Assembly: GCF_016735515.1 (NCBI RefSeq)
Contig: NZ_JAERQZ010000002.1
Coordinates: forward strand, 124,001-188,000
Direction of reading: 5' to 3'
Origin: Piscinibacter sp. HJYY11
Lineage (GTDB): Bacteria; Pseudomonadota; Gammaproteobacteria; Burkholderiales; Burkholderiaceae_C
DNA length: 64,000 nucleotides
Part shown: positions 17,401-25,019 of the stretch, in pieces
Layout of the letters: each line of letters opens with the position of its first letter
Position numbering within the stretch: position 1 is the stretch's first letter
Translations under genes and position numbers: made by a program
The notes under the pieces: generated by a model
The model's input: the letters and a program-made list of their open reading frames with translations, nothing else
What the model was told of the DNA's origin: nothing
Databases searched by the model: none

Positions 17401-20139
17401 GTGCAGCGAGCGCACGATCGCATCCACCGCCAGCAGTGCGTGCTGCAGCAGCTGCGCCACGTGCCACAGCGCGCCGAGCAGTGCCCGCGCGAGGTCGAGC
17501 GCAGCGCCGCGGTAGAAGTGGCGCACGGCGATGTTGTCGCGGCTGGGCGCGAAGCCGGCGATGGCGCCGAGCAGCGGCCCCGCACCGAAGGCGGCGAACA
17601 CGAGCACCAGCGCCGCCCACGGCGACACCACCGGCCGCATGAGCGCCAGCACGAGCAGCAGCAAGGCGGCCGGCGGCACCAGCGAGCGGCGCAGGTTGTC
17701 GAACACCTTCCAGCGGTTCACGCCGCGCATCGGGTAGAGCCGAGGGCTCGCGAAGATGGGCAGCAGCTGCCAGTCGCCGCGCATCCAGCGGTGGATGCGC
17801 GCGGCGGCGGCGTCGGCATGCACCGGTGCGTCTTCGATCAGCGCGAGGTCGGTGACGGCGGCGCAGCGGGCGATCGAGCCTTCGACCAGGTCGTGGCTCA
17901 GCACCAGGCCTTCGGGCAGGCGCTCGTGCAGCACGGTGTGCATGGCCTGCACGTCGAGCAGCGCCTTGCCGGTGTAGGTGCCTTCGCCGAAGACGTCCTG
18001 GTAGATCTCGGAGCTTGGGGTGCTGTAGGGGTCGAGCCCCGGCTGGCCGGCGTAGAGCCAGTGGAAGGGCGTGGCCTCGTGCGGCTGCGGCAGCGGCGTG
18101 GCGATGCGCGGCTGGAAGATGCTGTAGCCGCGCGTGACCTGCAGGCCGTTGTCATCGACCTGCGGCCGGTTGTGCGGGTGGGCCGCCACGCCCACCAGCT
18201 CGCGCAGGCGACCGGGCGGGAGCTCGGTGTCGCTGTCGAGCGTGAGGATGTAGCGCGTGCCCGCGGCCATGTGCGACTCGGGCCCGAGGTCGAGGAAGGG
18301 CCCGCGCTCGCCGCGCGCGAGTGCGGCGATCAGTTGCTCGAGCTTGCCGCGCTTGCGCTCCCAGCCGATCCAGCACTGCTCGGTGCTGCTGAACTCGCGC
18401 TCGCGGTGCAGGATGATGAAACGCGGCGGCTCGCCCTCGGCCACCGGGTGGCGCTTGTTGAGCGCACGCACCTCGGCCACCGCATCGCGCAGCAGCGGCG
18501 TGTCGGTGGGCATGTGCGCCGCCTCGGCGTCGGCCCAGTCGCTGAGCAGGGCGAACTGCGCATGCCGCTCGGGGTTGGCGAGGTGGTGGAGCAGCAGGCG
18601 GTGCACGAGCGCGGCGATGCCGTCGTCGCTGGTCAGCATGCACGGGATCACCACCATCACCCGGTGCTCGGGCGGGATGCCCTCGTGCAGCGCGAGCCGC
18701 GGCAGGTGCTGCGGCCGCACCGATTCGCTCACCAGCCTGTTGATCACCGCGACCACCGCCTCGGAGGCCGGGAAGAACATCAGCAGCGTGGCCAGGGCGG
18801 CGAGCAGCACCGGTGTCTTGTTCGGGGTGGGCGGCGCCAGCGCGAACATCAGCATCACCACGGCCACCGTGACCGCGAGCAACGCGCCCAGGTAGATCGG
18901 CAGCGCGTTGACGCGGGCCTGTACGGCGCACGCGGTGCCGGTGTCTTCGCGCAGCTTCAGCGCTTCGAGCAGGCGTGCGCGGCCACCGCCTTCGAGCCAG
19001 TACAGGGCGACCTGGGTGTCGGGCTCGTCGGGGTCGCCGCTTCTCATCAGCGAGAGCAGGGTGCGGCCGACGTCGGTCTCGCTGCGGCCACAGCGGCGGG
19101 CCAGGCGCTCGATGCCGTGCAGCGTCTGGTCGCGCGTGGCGGTGTGCTCGGCGGCAAAGATCGGCGAGCCGAGCATCAGCTGCATCAGCGTGGAGCTTTT
19201 CGCAATGATGTCGGGCCAGTCGGCATCGCCGATGGTGCGCAGCGAGGTGACGGCGTTGCTCACGCTGAGGTTGTCGGCGGCCTGGTCGGCGGCCTGCTGG
19301 GCGCGCAGCGTGGCCACGTCGGGCAGGGCGGCCTGCAGCCAGTGCTGGTAGGGCAGCAGGGCGAGCGGGTCGCTGGTGCGCTGCAGGTCGGCCATGCGCT
19401 GCGTCATCTGGCCGAGGAAGGTGCGGCCCACGCCGCGCCGGTTCAGCTCGGCCAGCAGTTCGTCGAGCGATTCGATCGAGAAGGTGTGCAGGCGGTCGCT
19501 GCACAGGTTGGCCAGCTCGCGCGCCGCCTTCGTGGTGGCCACGCGTTCGGCCAGCCGCCGCAGGTTCTCGATCAGCACGACGCGCAGCGTGGTGGGCAGC
19601 GCCCACAGCTCGGCCAGCTGCAGCTCGCGGGCCTGCTGGTAGGCGGTGAGGAAACGCAGCGCGAGGTCTTCGTCGAAGGCGCCGTCGGTATGGGCCACGA
19701 ACGCCCAGGCGAGGCCGTACACGCGCGGCAGGCCGGCGAGCGGCTCCTCCACGAGCACCGGCAGGTGGCGGTAGTAGCGGCGTGGCAGGTCCTCGTGGAT
19801 GGCCTTGAGCTGCGCCTCGATCACGTGGAAGTTGTCGAGCAGCCATTCGCCGGCAGGGCTGATGTCGTAGCCGCTCTCGGCCTGCAGGCCGATGTACTGG
19901 TGCGCTTCGCGCAGCGCGGTGATGTTGTGGCGCAAGCGCGGGAAGAAGGTGGCCGAGCGCCAGTGCCCGCGCTCGGCGCGGTGGCTGTCGGCCAGGCTTC
20001 TCGCATGCTGGGCGAAGCGCTCGGCGCCGTAGAGCTCGGCACGCACCGGCGCCAGCACGGGGCCGCGCTCGCCATCGAGGATCTTCAAGAGGGGCCGGGG
20101 CGCCTCCGGCAGCAGACGCTCCAGCGGGCGCGTGGCCAT
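11461..20139 (-). CDS. ndvB: cyclic beta-1,2-glucan synthase (NdvB/Cgs type)
   Basis: A giant protein of 2892 residues, the normal size for Cgs. It builds, elongates and cyclises beta-1,2-glucan at the inner membrane for export to the periplasm. Domains in order: N-terminal cytoplasmic part; membrane helices near 440-490; GT84 glycosyltransferase with TLDSDTELPPGR (about 638) and RIHRWMRGDWQ (about 780); further helices at 820-900 and beyond; a glycoamylase-like part (VPWGISESAYAGRD, about 1390); and a C-terminal GH94 phosphorylase module with the catalytic-type motif GTGDWNDGMNRVGHEG (about 2546). The ATG at 20139 was chosen over upstream in-frame starts because it forms a TGATG junction with a small upstream ORF. 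Cyclic glucans matter for osmoadaptation and host interaction. Confidence 0.95.
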   Translation of the reverse strand: MATRPLERLLPEAPRPLLKILDGERGPVLAPVRAELYGAERFAQHARSLADSHRAERGHWRSATFFPRLRHNITALREAHQYIGLQAESGYDISPAGEWLLDNFHVIEAQLKAIHEDLPRRYYRHLPVLVEEPLAGLPRVYGLAWAFVAHTDGAFDEDLALRFLTAYQQARELQLAELWALPTTLRVVLIENLRRLAERVATTKAARELANLCSDRLHTFSIESLDELLAELNRRGVGRTFLGQMTQRMADLQRTSDPLALLPYQHWLQAALPDVATLRAQQAADQAADNLSVSNAVTSLRTIGDADWPDIIAKSSTLMQLMLGSPIFAAEHTATRDQTLHGIERLARRCGRSETDVGRTLLSLMRSGDPDEPDTQVALYWLEGGGRARLLEALKLREDTGTACAVQARVNALPIYLGALLAVTVAVVMLMFALAPPTPNKTPVLLAALATLLMFFPASEAVVAVINRLVSESVRPQHLPRLALHEGIPPEHRVMVVIPCMLTSDDGIAALVHRLLLHHLANPERHAQFALLSDWADAEAAHMPTDTPLLRDAVAEVRALNKRHPVAEGEPPRFIILHREREFSSTEQCWIGWERKRGKLEQLIAALARGERGPFLDLGPESHMAAGTRYILTLDSDTELPPGRLRELVGVAAHPHNRPQVDDNGLQVTRGYSIFQPRIATPLPQPHEATPFHWLYAGQPGLDPYSTPSSEIYQDVFGEGTYTGKALLDVQAMHTVLHERLPEGLVLSHDLVEGSIARCAAVTDLALIEDAPVHADAAAARIHRWMRGDWQLLPIFASPRLYPMRGVNRWKVFDNLRRSLVPPAALLLLVLALMRPVVSPWAALVLVFAAFGAGPLLGAIAGFAPSRDNIAVRHFYRGAALDLARALLGALWHVAQLLQHALLAVDAIVRSLHRMFVSRRLLMQWTTSASARATAETELRALAQVHWRTTTAATVLLALLLIARTPYPWLAALLCATWGASPVWTWWVSRPRPAREDQALPFDDRMRLERIARDTWRLFERCVGPGDRHLPPDNLQTLPHDMVAHRTSPTNIGLYLLSACCARAFGWIGSRELAQRLEATLGTLDTLQRHRGHFLNWYDTQSGATLLPLYVSTVDSGNLCGHLLAVAQACRELAPRPLDLHAAQAAAHASRARLSPLLQQLPELFPDNGHPSRPLARLLAMPSPLDEAEHRPAEFGLLLRDAREELRAWMPEVVDALTVPTKATLREELAWQLGDHLATLESALHDIDARRNAEALSAQLLTIAERCEALAWSADFSFLYHPKRHLFHIGYRVAEGQLDAGFYDLLASEARLTSLLAIAKGEVPVSHWASLGRPFYAVGAQAGLRSWSGSMFEYLMPSLVLDEPHGSVLRDAAIAAVQEQIDYAGAHGVPWGISESAYAGRDHTLAYQYAPQGVPRLAFRRTPVDELVIAPYATALAAQVAPRRAAANFDALATLGARARYGYIEALDFTPARLAAAEPYAPVATFMAHHQGMSIVSIANVLLDGRAKRWGMGNPRIEAVSSLLHERAPHEVSRLYEPLAGPPPVAVKRTPALLRELSPGTSAVEPTHLLSNGRYSVSLRANGAGWSRRGNAGITRWRDDALRDAQGSFFYLRRPGAQQQASLRVSPLVSPLVSITQHPAPDPKAWYRAVFHADRVCFDAAWSDVQAHSTVWVSPEDDIEFRQVELRNLTNEPLELELVSVFEPTLADPRADEAHPAFSNLFIRAQWLASEQALLFERKPRLVTESGLQAAHFLAESDAQVTRLRVQTDRLQWLGRNHDAVRPHGGLREVPAGADPETPVTLDTGLDPLCALAVTLRLKPNGRAQLTFATAASDSSATLHAVIDKYRQPIHLQRSSLMSATLTGIRLRSLNISAETFNAAQALTTAVALSLTRPAIGPPGPERRATERIDVCDRKLLWRFGISGDRPIVLVSAGLTQSLGLLRSLGQVLRLWAWGRLPCDLVVVDAEPASYHMALHREITALRERHDAENAAQPGPPCTGLHLLRADELSPEEMGTLRSLARIRLRADGRPLVHHVQEWIALHEKAEDARSAVAISAVPMARLPAAPVAVTRGRFDEGAHEFRFEAGGRMRPPRPWINVLSNPDFGGQLSEAGGGYTWAVNSRLNQLTAWSNDPVSDPPSEWFLVQDRKTREAWSVTPSAWGDERITYHVQHGQGYSMVRHQRGDVAVTASWCVDAQTAVKQVWLRLENRGTRAQSLRLVAMAEWMMGASRSERGTVHTAVHSSGQVLALLATQADRTAGYGDGTAFLAMQGRDEDDDWTCDRRECFDARGRLVLPERLAKQRGAGLDPCAALSTRITLEPGATHDQVFLIGYGSSPAAARLLAEEAMPVPPRQRLDAVLARWDALLGATRVQTPDPLFDAIVNRWLLYQAVACRLWAKAGFYQAGGATGFRDQLQDAMALAWPAPKMLRDQILVAASRQFPEGDVQHWWHAPAGAGVRTHFSDDLLWLAHATSHYLEATGDTSLLDEEVPFLEGGPIPEGAEDAYYTPTISAQKASVYEHAARAIDRSLKNGAHGLPLMGTGDWNDGMNRVGHEGRGESVWLAWFLCRIVDDFAPVARRRGETSRAELWERAAQGWRRALHAEAWDGQWFKRAFFDDGSPLGSQVNREGRIDLIAQAWSVLSSRELTGEHAERPHTAMTAAEELLVDHEAGLVKLLDPPLATASPSAGYIQAYPPGVRENGGQYSHAGVWALMAQAELATRADMAPDVAELPYRYFCYLSPAHRALHPKVGEAYAIEPYVMAGDVYTQPPYVGRGGWSWYTGAAAWLHRAAIGSILGLKLQAQTLSVRPCLPAHWPQAELTLQRDGRRLHFTLLRASTVAAREMATARNARLLQVGEVVAWRDLPADMAFVVAVEQHANTPEPQSQSALQK

Positions 20140-20381
20140 CACACGACCAGTGAAGTGACCCCTATCAGAAAGGCGGCCACCACGAGGGTCGTGACAAGCC
20201 GGCCGGCGATGAATCGGTCGGTTGCTTCGGCCAGGCACTGCAAGGTGAACCAGCGGCCATGCAGGCTCTTGCAGGACGTGAAGTGCTCGCTGAGCCCCGA
20301 CAGCTCCGCGGGCGTGGTGTCCGGGCTGTCACCGAAGGAAGCGGTGCTCCAGAAAGGCGTGGCGGGGTGGCGTTGCGTCAT
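20139..20381 (-). CDS. small membrane-anchored protein coupled to ndvB
   Basis: 80 residues that I do not recognise. The N-terminal two thirds is soluble (HFTSCKSLHGRWFTLQCLAE) and the C-terminus is one hydrophobic helix, LVTTLVVAAFLIGVTSLVV, ending the protein inside the membrane. Its TGA overlaps the ATG of the glucan synthase (TGATG), so the two are probably translationally coupled. It lies under two copies of the recurrent stress dyad (57 and 97 bases upstream). A role as leader or partner of the synthase is inference; it could also be only a leader ORF. Confidence 0.6.
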   Translation of the reverse strand: MTQRHPATPFWSTASFGDSPDTTPAELSGLSEHFTSCKSLHGRWFTLQCLAEATDRFIAGRLVTTLVVAAFLIGVTSLVV

Positions 20382-20437
20382 GCCGCGATGGTGGCTTCAG
20401 CGCGTTTGAAGGCACATAAGACGAGCCCTGCACGCGG

Positions 20438-20455
20438 TGTCGGACGAGGCCTACA
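20438..20455. promoter_or_regulatory. recurrent stress dyad, copy 1
   Basis: TGTCGGACGAGGCCTACA. The arms TGTCGG and CCTACA form a 5/6 inverted repeat around six bases. Sixteen of 18 bases are shared with the copies at 28051 and 42946. It sits in the divergent region between the ndvB leader ORF and the DUF3309 operon. Confidence 0.65.
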
Positions 20456-20477
20456 CGCGAAGGTGCGCGGAGTCTGC

Positions 20478-20495
20478 TGTAGGCGGCGGCCCACA
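20478..20495. promoter_or_regulatory. recurrent stress dyad, looser copy
   Basis: TGTAGGCGGCGGCCCACA. The arms TGTAGG and CCCACA are spaced six bases apart as in the other copies. Its centre is 40 bases from that of the copy at 20438, close to four helical turns, and it is 90 bases upstream of the DUF3309 ATG. Confidence 0.5.
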
Positions 20496-20585
20496 GCGAA
20501 AGCCGCCGCGGGCTGATGGCAAGCGGGGTGCCCGCCACGGACGATGCGCAACATCCTGATACCAACTCTTTGACGGAGGAACGAC

Positions 20586-20744
20586 ATGACCCTCGGGACC
20601 ATCCTGCTCATCGTGCTGATCCTGTTGCTGATCGGCGCCTTTCCCAGCTGGCCGCACAGCCGCGGCTGGGGCTACGGTCCGACGAGCGGCGTCGGCCTCC
20701 TGCTGATCATCGTGATCGTGCTGCTGTTGATGGGACGGATCTGA
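20586..20744 (+). CDS. DUF3309 family small membrane peptide
   Basis: A 52-residue peptide with two hydrophobic helices: [19 protein letters not shown], then a loop [13 protein letters not shown], then [16 protein letters not shown]. This two-helix form with the central PxWPHSRxWGYGP motif is the DUF3309 signature. Such peptides are frequent in stress islands beside DUF1328 and BON genes; their function is unknown. The ATG follows a good GGAGGA ribosome site. The next gene starts two bases after its stop, so it leads a three-gene operon with the sorbosone-dehydrogenase-like and PLD-type lipoproteins. Confidence 0.88.
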   Translation: MTLGTILLIVLILLLIGAFPSWPHSRGWGYGPTSGVGLLLIIVIVLLLMGRI

Positions 20745-20746
20745 CC

Positions 20747-22060
20747 ATGTGGCAGCTGACGCTGGCGGCGCTGATGCTGTCGGTGCTCGCCGGGTGTGGC
20801 GACACCGCAAAGCTCCCCGTCTCGGCCGGCACCGGCCCGACGCCTGAATTGCCGGCGCCCAACAAGACACTGATCCCGACCGTCAACGTGGCCAAGGCCG
20901 AGCCCTTCCCGGCCGGCCAGGGCCCTCAAGCGGCGCCGGGCACGAAGGTCAACGTGTTTGCCTCGGGCCTGGACCACCCGCGTTGGGTGCATGTGCTGCC
21001 CAACGGCGACGTGCTCGTGGCCGAGAGCAACGCACCGCCGAGGCCCGACGCCAACAAGGGCGTGCGCGGCTGGGTAATGGGCCTGATGCAGAAGAAGGCC
21101 GGTGCGGCAACGCCCAGCGCCAACCGCATCACCCTGCTGCGCGACACCAATGGCGACGGCGTGGCCGACGTGCGATCGCCCTTCCTCGAAAACCTGAACT
21201 CGCCCTTCGGCATGGCGCTGGTGGGCGACCAGTTCTTCGTCGCCAACACCGACGCCATCGTCCGCTTCACCTACCCGACCGGAAGCACGCGCATCGAGAC
21301 CGCGCCCTTGCGCGTGGCCGACCTGCCCGGCGGCACGCTCAACCATCACTGGACCAAGGCCCTCATCGCCAGCCGCGACGGCAGCAAGCTCTACGCGACC
21401 GTCGGCTCCAACAGCAACGTCGCCGAGAAAGGCATGGCGGTGGAAGAGGGCCGCGCGGCCATCTGGGAGGTCGACGCGAAGACGGGTGCCAAGCGCCTCT
21501 TCGCCACCGGCCTGCGCAACCCGAACGGCATGGCCTGGGAGCCGTCGACCAACGTGCTGTGGACGGTGGTCAACGAGCGCGACGAGATCGGCAGCGACCT
21601 CGTGCCCGACTACATGACCTCGGTGCGCGACGGTGGCTTCTATGGCTGGCCCTACAGCTACTTCGGCTCGCACGTGGACGAGCGCGTGAAGCCGCCGCGC
21701 CCCGACCTCGTGGCCACCGCGCTGGTGCCCGACTACGCGCTGGGGCCGCACACCGCCTCGCTCGGCCTCGCGTGGTCGGGCGGCACGACGCTGCCGGCAC
21801 CCTTTGCACAAGGCATGTTCATCGGCCAGCACGGCTCGTGGAACCGCAAGCCGCACAGCGGCTACAAGGTGGTCTTCGTGCCCTTCCAGAACGGCAAGCC
21901 CTCGGGGGCGCCGGTCGACGTGCTAAGCGGCTTTCTCGATGAAGGGAGCGGCAAGGCACGTGGGCGGCCGGTCGGCGTGGCCCTCGACACCAAGGGCGCG
22001 CTGCTGGTGGCCGACGATGTGGGCAACGTGGTGTGGCGCGTGAGCGCGGCCCAGCCATGA
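20747..22060 (+). CDS. sorbosone dehydrogenase-like lipoprotein (PQQ-dependent sugar dehydrogenase fold)
   Basis: 437 residues. Lipoprotein signal LMLSVLAGC, so probably membrane-anchored on the periplasmic side. The rest is a six-bladed propeller like L-sorbosone/glucose dehydrogenases: [89 protein letters not shown] and [18 protein letters not shown]. These enzymes oxidise sugars with pyrroloquinoline quinone as cofactor. No PQQ synthesis gene is in the window, so dependence on PQQ is assumed from the family. It starts two bases after the DUF3309 stop and its TGA overlaps the next ATG. Confidence 0.88.
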   Translation: MWQLTLAALMLSVLAGCGDTAKLPVSAGTGPTPELPAPNKTLIPTVNVAKAEPFPAGQGPQAAPGTKVNVFASGLDHPRWVHVLPNGDVLVAESNAPPRPDANKGVRGWVMGLMQKKAGAATPSANRITLLRDTNGDGVADVRSPFLENLNSPFGMALVGDQFFVANTDAIVRFTYPTGSTRIETAPLRVADLPGGTLNHHWTKALIASRDGSKLYATVGSNSNVAEKGMAVEEGRAAIWEVDAKTGAKRLFATGLRNPNGMAWEPSTNVLWTVVNERDEIGSDLVPDYMTSVRDGGFYGWPYSYFGSHVDERVKPPRPDLVATALVPDYALGPHTASLGLAWSGGTTLPAPFAQGMFIGQHGSWNRKPHSGYKVVFVPFQNGKPSGAPVDVLSGFLDEGSGKARGRPVGVALDTKGALLVADDVGNVVWRVSAAQP

Positions 22061-23499
22061 TGGCGATGCGCACCGGCAGGCCCCACCAACTCAACTGCAT
22101 CGTCCTGGCCGCACTGGTGGGCCTGAGCGGGGTGAGCGCCTGCAGCACGCTGCCCGAGCCCGAGAAAGTGCTGGCCACGGCGCCGGCCAAGCCTCAACTC
22201 GAAAGCGCCCGCGGCCCGCTCACGCCCGAGCAGAGCAAGGCGGTGCTCGCCAAGCTGGCGGCGCGTGCGCCCGAGACCGGTATCTTCGAGCGGCACCTGG
22301 CCATCGAGGAGGCGGTGGTCGGCAGCCCGCTCACCATCGGCAACCAGGCCACCCTGCTGCAGGACGGCCCGGCCACCTACAGCGCGATGTTCGCCGCCAT
22401 CGAGGCGGCGCGCGACCACATCAACCTCGAGACCTACATCCTCGACGACGACGAGGTGGGGCGCCGCTTCGCCGATGCACTGATCGCCAAGCAGAAGAAG
22501 GGCGTGCAGGTGAACGTGATCCACGACAGCGTGGGCACCCTCTTCACGCCGAAGGAATTCTTCAAGCGCATGACCGACGTCGGCATCAAGGTGCTGGAGT
22601 TCAACCCGGTCAACCCGAAGAACGCACGCAAGGGCTGGGACATCAACCAGCGCGACCACCGCAAGCTGCTGATCGTGGACGGCAAGGTGGCCTTCCTCGG
22701 CGGCATCAACATCAGCAGCGTCTATTCGAGCGGCTCGTTCAGCCGCTCGGGGGGATCGGGCTCCTCGGGCAGCTCGGGCTCGGGCGGCGTGGCCCCCGGC
22801 AAGGACGGGCATGCCTGGCGCGACACGCACGTGCGCCTGCAGGGGCCGGTTGTCGCCGAGTACCAGCGGCTCTTCCTCAACACCTGGAAGAAGCAGAAGG
22901 GCGAGCCGTTGCCGGAGCGCCAGTACTTCACGCCGCTGCAGCACGTGGGCAACCAGGTGGTGCGTGCCATCGGCAGCTCGCCCGACGAGCCCTACAGCCT
23001 GATCTACGCCACCTTGCTGTCGGCCATCGGCGCGGCCGAGACCAGCGTGCACATCACGATGGCCTACTTCGCGCCCGATCCGCAGCTGCTCGCGTCGCTC
23101 GAAGCCGCCGCGCGGCGCGGGGTCGACGTGACGCTCATCCTGCCGAGCCAGACCGACGCCTGGCTCATCTTCCATGCCGGGCGGCGCTTCTACTCGCAGC
23201 TCCTGAAGGCGGGCGTGAAGATCCACGAGCGCCGGGGTGTGATCCTCCATTCGAAGACGGCAGTGATCGACGGCGTGTGGGCCACGGTGGGCTCGACCAA
23301 CCTCGACTGGCGCAGCTTCCTGCACAACGACGAGCTCAACGCCGTCGTGCTGGGGGCCGACTTCGGCCAGCAGATGGAGGCGATGTTCAAGAAGGACCTG
23401 GAGGCCTCGCAGCCGGTCACGCTGACGCAATGGAAGAAGCGGCCCATGAAGGACCGCCTGAAGGAAACCTTCGCCGGGATCTGGGAGTACTGGCTCTGA
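22057..23499 (+). CDS. phospholipase D / cardiolipin synthase-like lipoprotein
   Basis: 480 residues with a lipobox VGLSGVSAC near the N-terminus. Two HKD motifs are complete: [18 protein letters not shown] (about 201) and [20 protein letters not shown] (about 398), each followed by a G(S/G)xN segment. Enzymes of this type make cardiolipin or cut phospholipid. An insertion of about 28 residues, nearly all Ser and Gly (start near 221), separates the first HKD motif from the rest of that domain and is unusual. Canonical Cls proteins have two N-terminal membrane helices, whereas this one is a predicted lipoprotein. It is the last gene of the DUF3309 operon. Confidence 0.87.
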   Translation: MMAMRTGRPHQLNCIVLAALVGLSGVSACSTLPEPEKVLATAPAKPQLESARGPLTPEQSKAVLAKLAARAPETGIFERHLAIEEAVVGSPLTIGNQATLLQDGPATYSAMFAAIEAARDHINLETYILDDDEVGRRFADALIAKQKKGVQVNVIHDSVGTLFTPKEFFKRMTDVGIKVLEFNPVNPKNARKGWDINQRDHRKLLIVDGKVAFLGGINISSVYSSGSFSRSGGSGSSGSSGSGGVAPGKDGHAWRDTHVRLQGPVVAEYQRLFLNTWKKQKGEPLPERQYFTPLQHVGNQVVRAIGSSPDEPYSLIYATLLSAIGAAETSVHITMAYFAPDPQLLASLEAAARRGVDVTLILPSQTDAWLIFHAGRRFYSQLLKAGVKIHERRGVILHSKTAVIDGVWATVGSTNLDWRSFLHNDELNAVVLGADFGQQMEAMFKKDLEASQPVTLTQWKKRPMKDRLKETFAGIWEYWL

Positions 23500-23523
23500 C
23501 GACCGGGCCGGGCCGGTCGTCAG
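23496..23523. terminator. bidirectional hairpin between convergent genes
   Basis: Eleven-base arms CTGACGACCGG and CCGGTCGTCAG around a GC-only loop. The stop codon of the PLD gene lies in the left arm and that of the opposing gene in the right arm. No U-tract is present. Confidence 0.65.
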
Positions 23524-24131
23524 TGCAGGGTGCCGGTGGACGGAATCGGCGGTGCCGGGTCGGACGAGGCGGTGCCCGGCTTCACGCCGGTCTGCGCGGA
23601 CGCGGACGGGGCTGCACCGTTGCCGGGCGGAGCGGCCTCGGGCTTCGTGTCGGGTGAGTTGCCGCCATGCATGCGCTCGTTGACGAAGGTCGACACGGCC
23701 GACATCCACGACTCGAGCGGCACATGGTCCATCACACGCGAGACGAGGTGGGGCACCATGCCTGCCAGCAGCGCGGGCTTCAGCAGGCCACGCCACGGCT
23801 TCACCCAGTACAGCAGGCCGCCGATCGCGGCGGCCACGAGGATCAGCCCGAAGGGGCTGCGACGCGCCACCGGCTCCACCGCACTGCGCGCGGTGTTGCC
23901 CGCGACGAGCGTGGCCAGGTGCAGCGGGTGCTGCGACCACCAGTTGCGCACCGACTCGACCACCGTGTTGACGCCAGGGATGGCCATCAGCGCGGTCATC
24001 AGCACCGAGGGGCCGCCGTCGTCGCCGTCGTGCCGGGGCGGCGACAGCTCCTGCAGGGCACCGCGCAGGCGCTCGCGCGAGAGGGCGAGGCGCTCGACAG
24101 CAGACAGGCGGGGGTCGAGTTCGGTGCTCAT
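23520..24131 (-). CDS. hypothetical membrane-associated protein in small-membrane-protein operon
   Basis: 203 residues, not recognised as a named family. A soluble N-terminus with SAVERLALSRERLRGALQEL is followed by two hydrophobic stretches (LILVAAAIGGLLYWVKPW and LLKPALLAGMVPHLVSRVMD). A Pro/Ala/Ser-rich, probably disordered tail follows from about residue 165. The start ATG overlaps the stop of the holin-like gene (ATGA), so the pair is translationally coupled. The combination of this protein, a holin-like protein and a DUF883 protein is common in Burkholderiales; a role at the inner membrane under stress is inference. Confidence 0.7.
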   Translation of the reverse strand: MSTELDPRLSAVERLALSRERLRGALQELSPPRHDGDDGGPSVLMTALMAIPGVNTVVESVRNWWSQHPLHLATLVAGNTARSAVEPVARRSPFGLILVAAAIGGLLYWVKPWRGLLKPALLAGMVPHLVSRVMDHVPLESWMSAVSTFVNERMHGGNSPDTKPEAAPPGNGAAPSASAQTGVKPGTASSDPAPPIPSTGTLH

Positions 24132-24508
24132 GATGCGGTGACCTCCTTGAACATCGCGGCGTCTTCGCGCAGCTGGCGCCGCACCTGTTCGAAGGCCTTG
24201 GGCCCGTCCTTGCTTTGAGCCGCGACCCAGCACCCGACGGCGAGACCGAGCGGCACCAGCGGCGAGACCAGCAGCGCCCAGGGCGCGTTCATGTTCTCGG
24301 GCGGCACCACCGCCCAGAGCATCAGCGCCACGCCGGCGAGCACCGCGCCCACGCCTGCTGCGCACAGCGCCACGGCGCTCAGCAGGGCCTTGCGCTTCCA
24401 GTGGGCAGACGCCACGCCGATCTCTTCACCCAGCAGTTCGGCATAGGCGCCGGCGTGGTCGGCCAGCAGGGAGGGTTCACGGACGGCGAGGTGCAGCAGC
24501 GGGTGCAT
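24128..24508 (-). CDS. phage holin-like (Phage_holin_3_6/YqjE-type) membrane protein
   Basis: 126 residues. A cytoplasmic N-terminus containing AYAELLGEEIGVASAHWKRK leads into two helices, ALLSAVALCAAGVGAVLAGV and ALLVSPLVPLGLAVGCWVAA, with a charged C-terminus FEQVRRQLREDAAMFKE. This matches YqjE-like holin-superfamily proteins, which normally sit beside a DUF883/YqjD protein, as here. They are not phage lysis proteins in this context. It overlaps the downstream gene by four bases. Confidence 0.75.
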   Translation of the reverse strand: MHPLLHLAVREPSLLADHAGAYAELLGEEIGVASAHWKRKALLSAVALCAAGVGAVLAGVALMLWAVVPPENMNAPWALLVSPLVPLGLAVGCWVAAQSKDGPKAFEQVRRQLREDAAMFKEVTAS

Positions 24509-24530
24509 GGCGGGTGGCTCCTGAGACGAG

Positions 24531-24560
24531 AGAAAGCCGCCCGCTTTTCAGTCGGGCGGC
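24531..24560 (-). terminator. Rho-independent terminator after the DUF883 gene
   Basis: On the minus strand, a stem GCCGCCCG/CGGGCGGC with a nine-base loop is followed by TTTCTCT. It lies between the DUF883 gene and the holin-like gene and could attenuate transcription into the downstream pair. Confidence 0.75.
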
Positions 24561-24578
24561 GAGGGGCTTGTGACGTTC

Positions 24579-24962
24579 TCAGTCGTGGTGGCGCGAGCGG
24601 CTGAGCAGGCTCACGAGCGCCATCAGGGCAGCACCGGTGGCGGCGGCGATCAGCACCGACTTGATCGGGTCGTTGCGGATGTAGCTCGCGGTGGCGTCGG
24701 AGGCGTGGCTGGCCTTGTCGCGCAGTTGCTGCGAGGTCTGGCGCACGGCTTCCATGCTGCGCTGAGCCAGGGCGCTGGCCTGCTCGGTGGCGCGGTTGAT
24801 CATCGGCGCGACGCGGCTGGAGGCGCTGTTCACGCTCTCGGACAGGCCGTCGAGCGCGTCGTTGGCCAGGCGCTGCGTCGAGCGGATGGCCTGGTCGGCC
24901 TTGCCTGCGGCTTGGTCAGCGACGGTGGAAGCGGTGGGATCAGCGGGGTTCTTCGTGTACAT
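24579..24962 (-). CDS. DUF883 / YqjD-ElaB-type membrane-anchored protein
   Basis: 127 residues. A long amphipathic helical part rich in Ala, Gln and Ser (DQAAGKADQAIRSTQRLAND, RATEQASALAQRSMEAVRQT) ends in IRNDPIKSVLIAAATGAALM and a basic tail SRSRHHD. This is the YqjD/ElaB/DUF883 layout: a coiled-coil domain with one C-terminal membrane helix. E. coli homologues bind ribosomes at the membrane in stationary phase. That role may or may not apply here. It lies between the DUF1328 gene and the holin-like gene on the same strand. Confidence 0.85.
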   Translation of the reverse strand: MYTKNPADPTASTVADQAAGKADQAIRSTQRLANDALDGLSESVNSASSRVAPMINRATEQASALAQRSMEAVRQTSQQLRDKASHASDATASYIRNDPIKSVLIAAATGAALMALVSLLSRSRHHD

Positions 24963-25019
24963 GATGGTGTCCTTTCGTTCGATCGATCGAGGGGGGTGAG
25001 TGGTGCGGATGAAGGCCGG

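Noticed and set aside
20140..20238. A 33-residue N-terminal extension of the glucan synthase
   Set aside because: The ATG at 20139 forms a TGATG overlap with the upstream ORF. The extension is rich in Arg and Pro and lacks the look of the Cgs N-terminus.
13414..20409. A 2331-codon open frame on the plus strand opposite the glucan synthase
   Set aside because: It is antisense to a clear domain-rich gene. Its translation is Arg/Gln/Ala-rich low-complexity without motifs, as expected from codon bias in GC-rich DNA.
24128..24508. Holin as evidence of a prophage
   Set aside because: There are no phage structural, integrase or lysis genes nearby. The holin-like protein belongs to the YqjE/DUF883 membrane-protein set.
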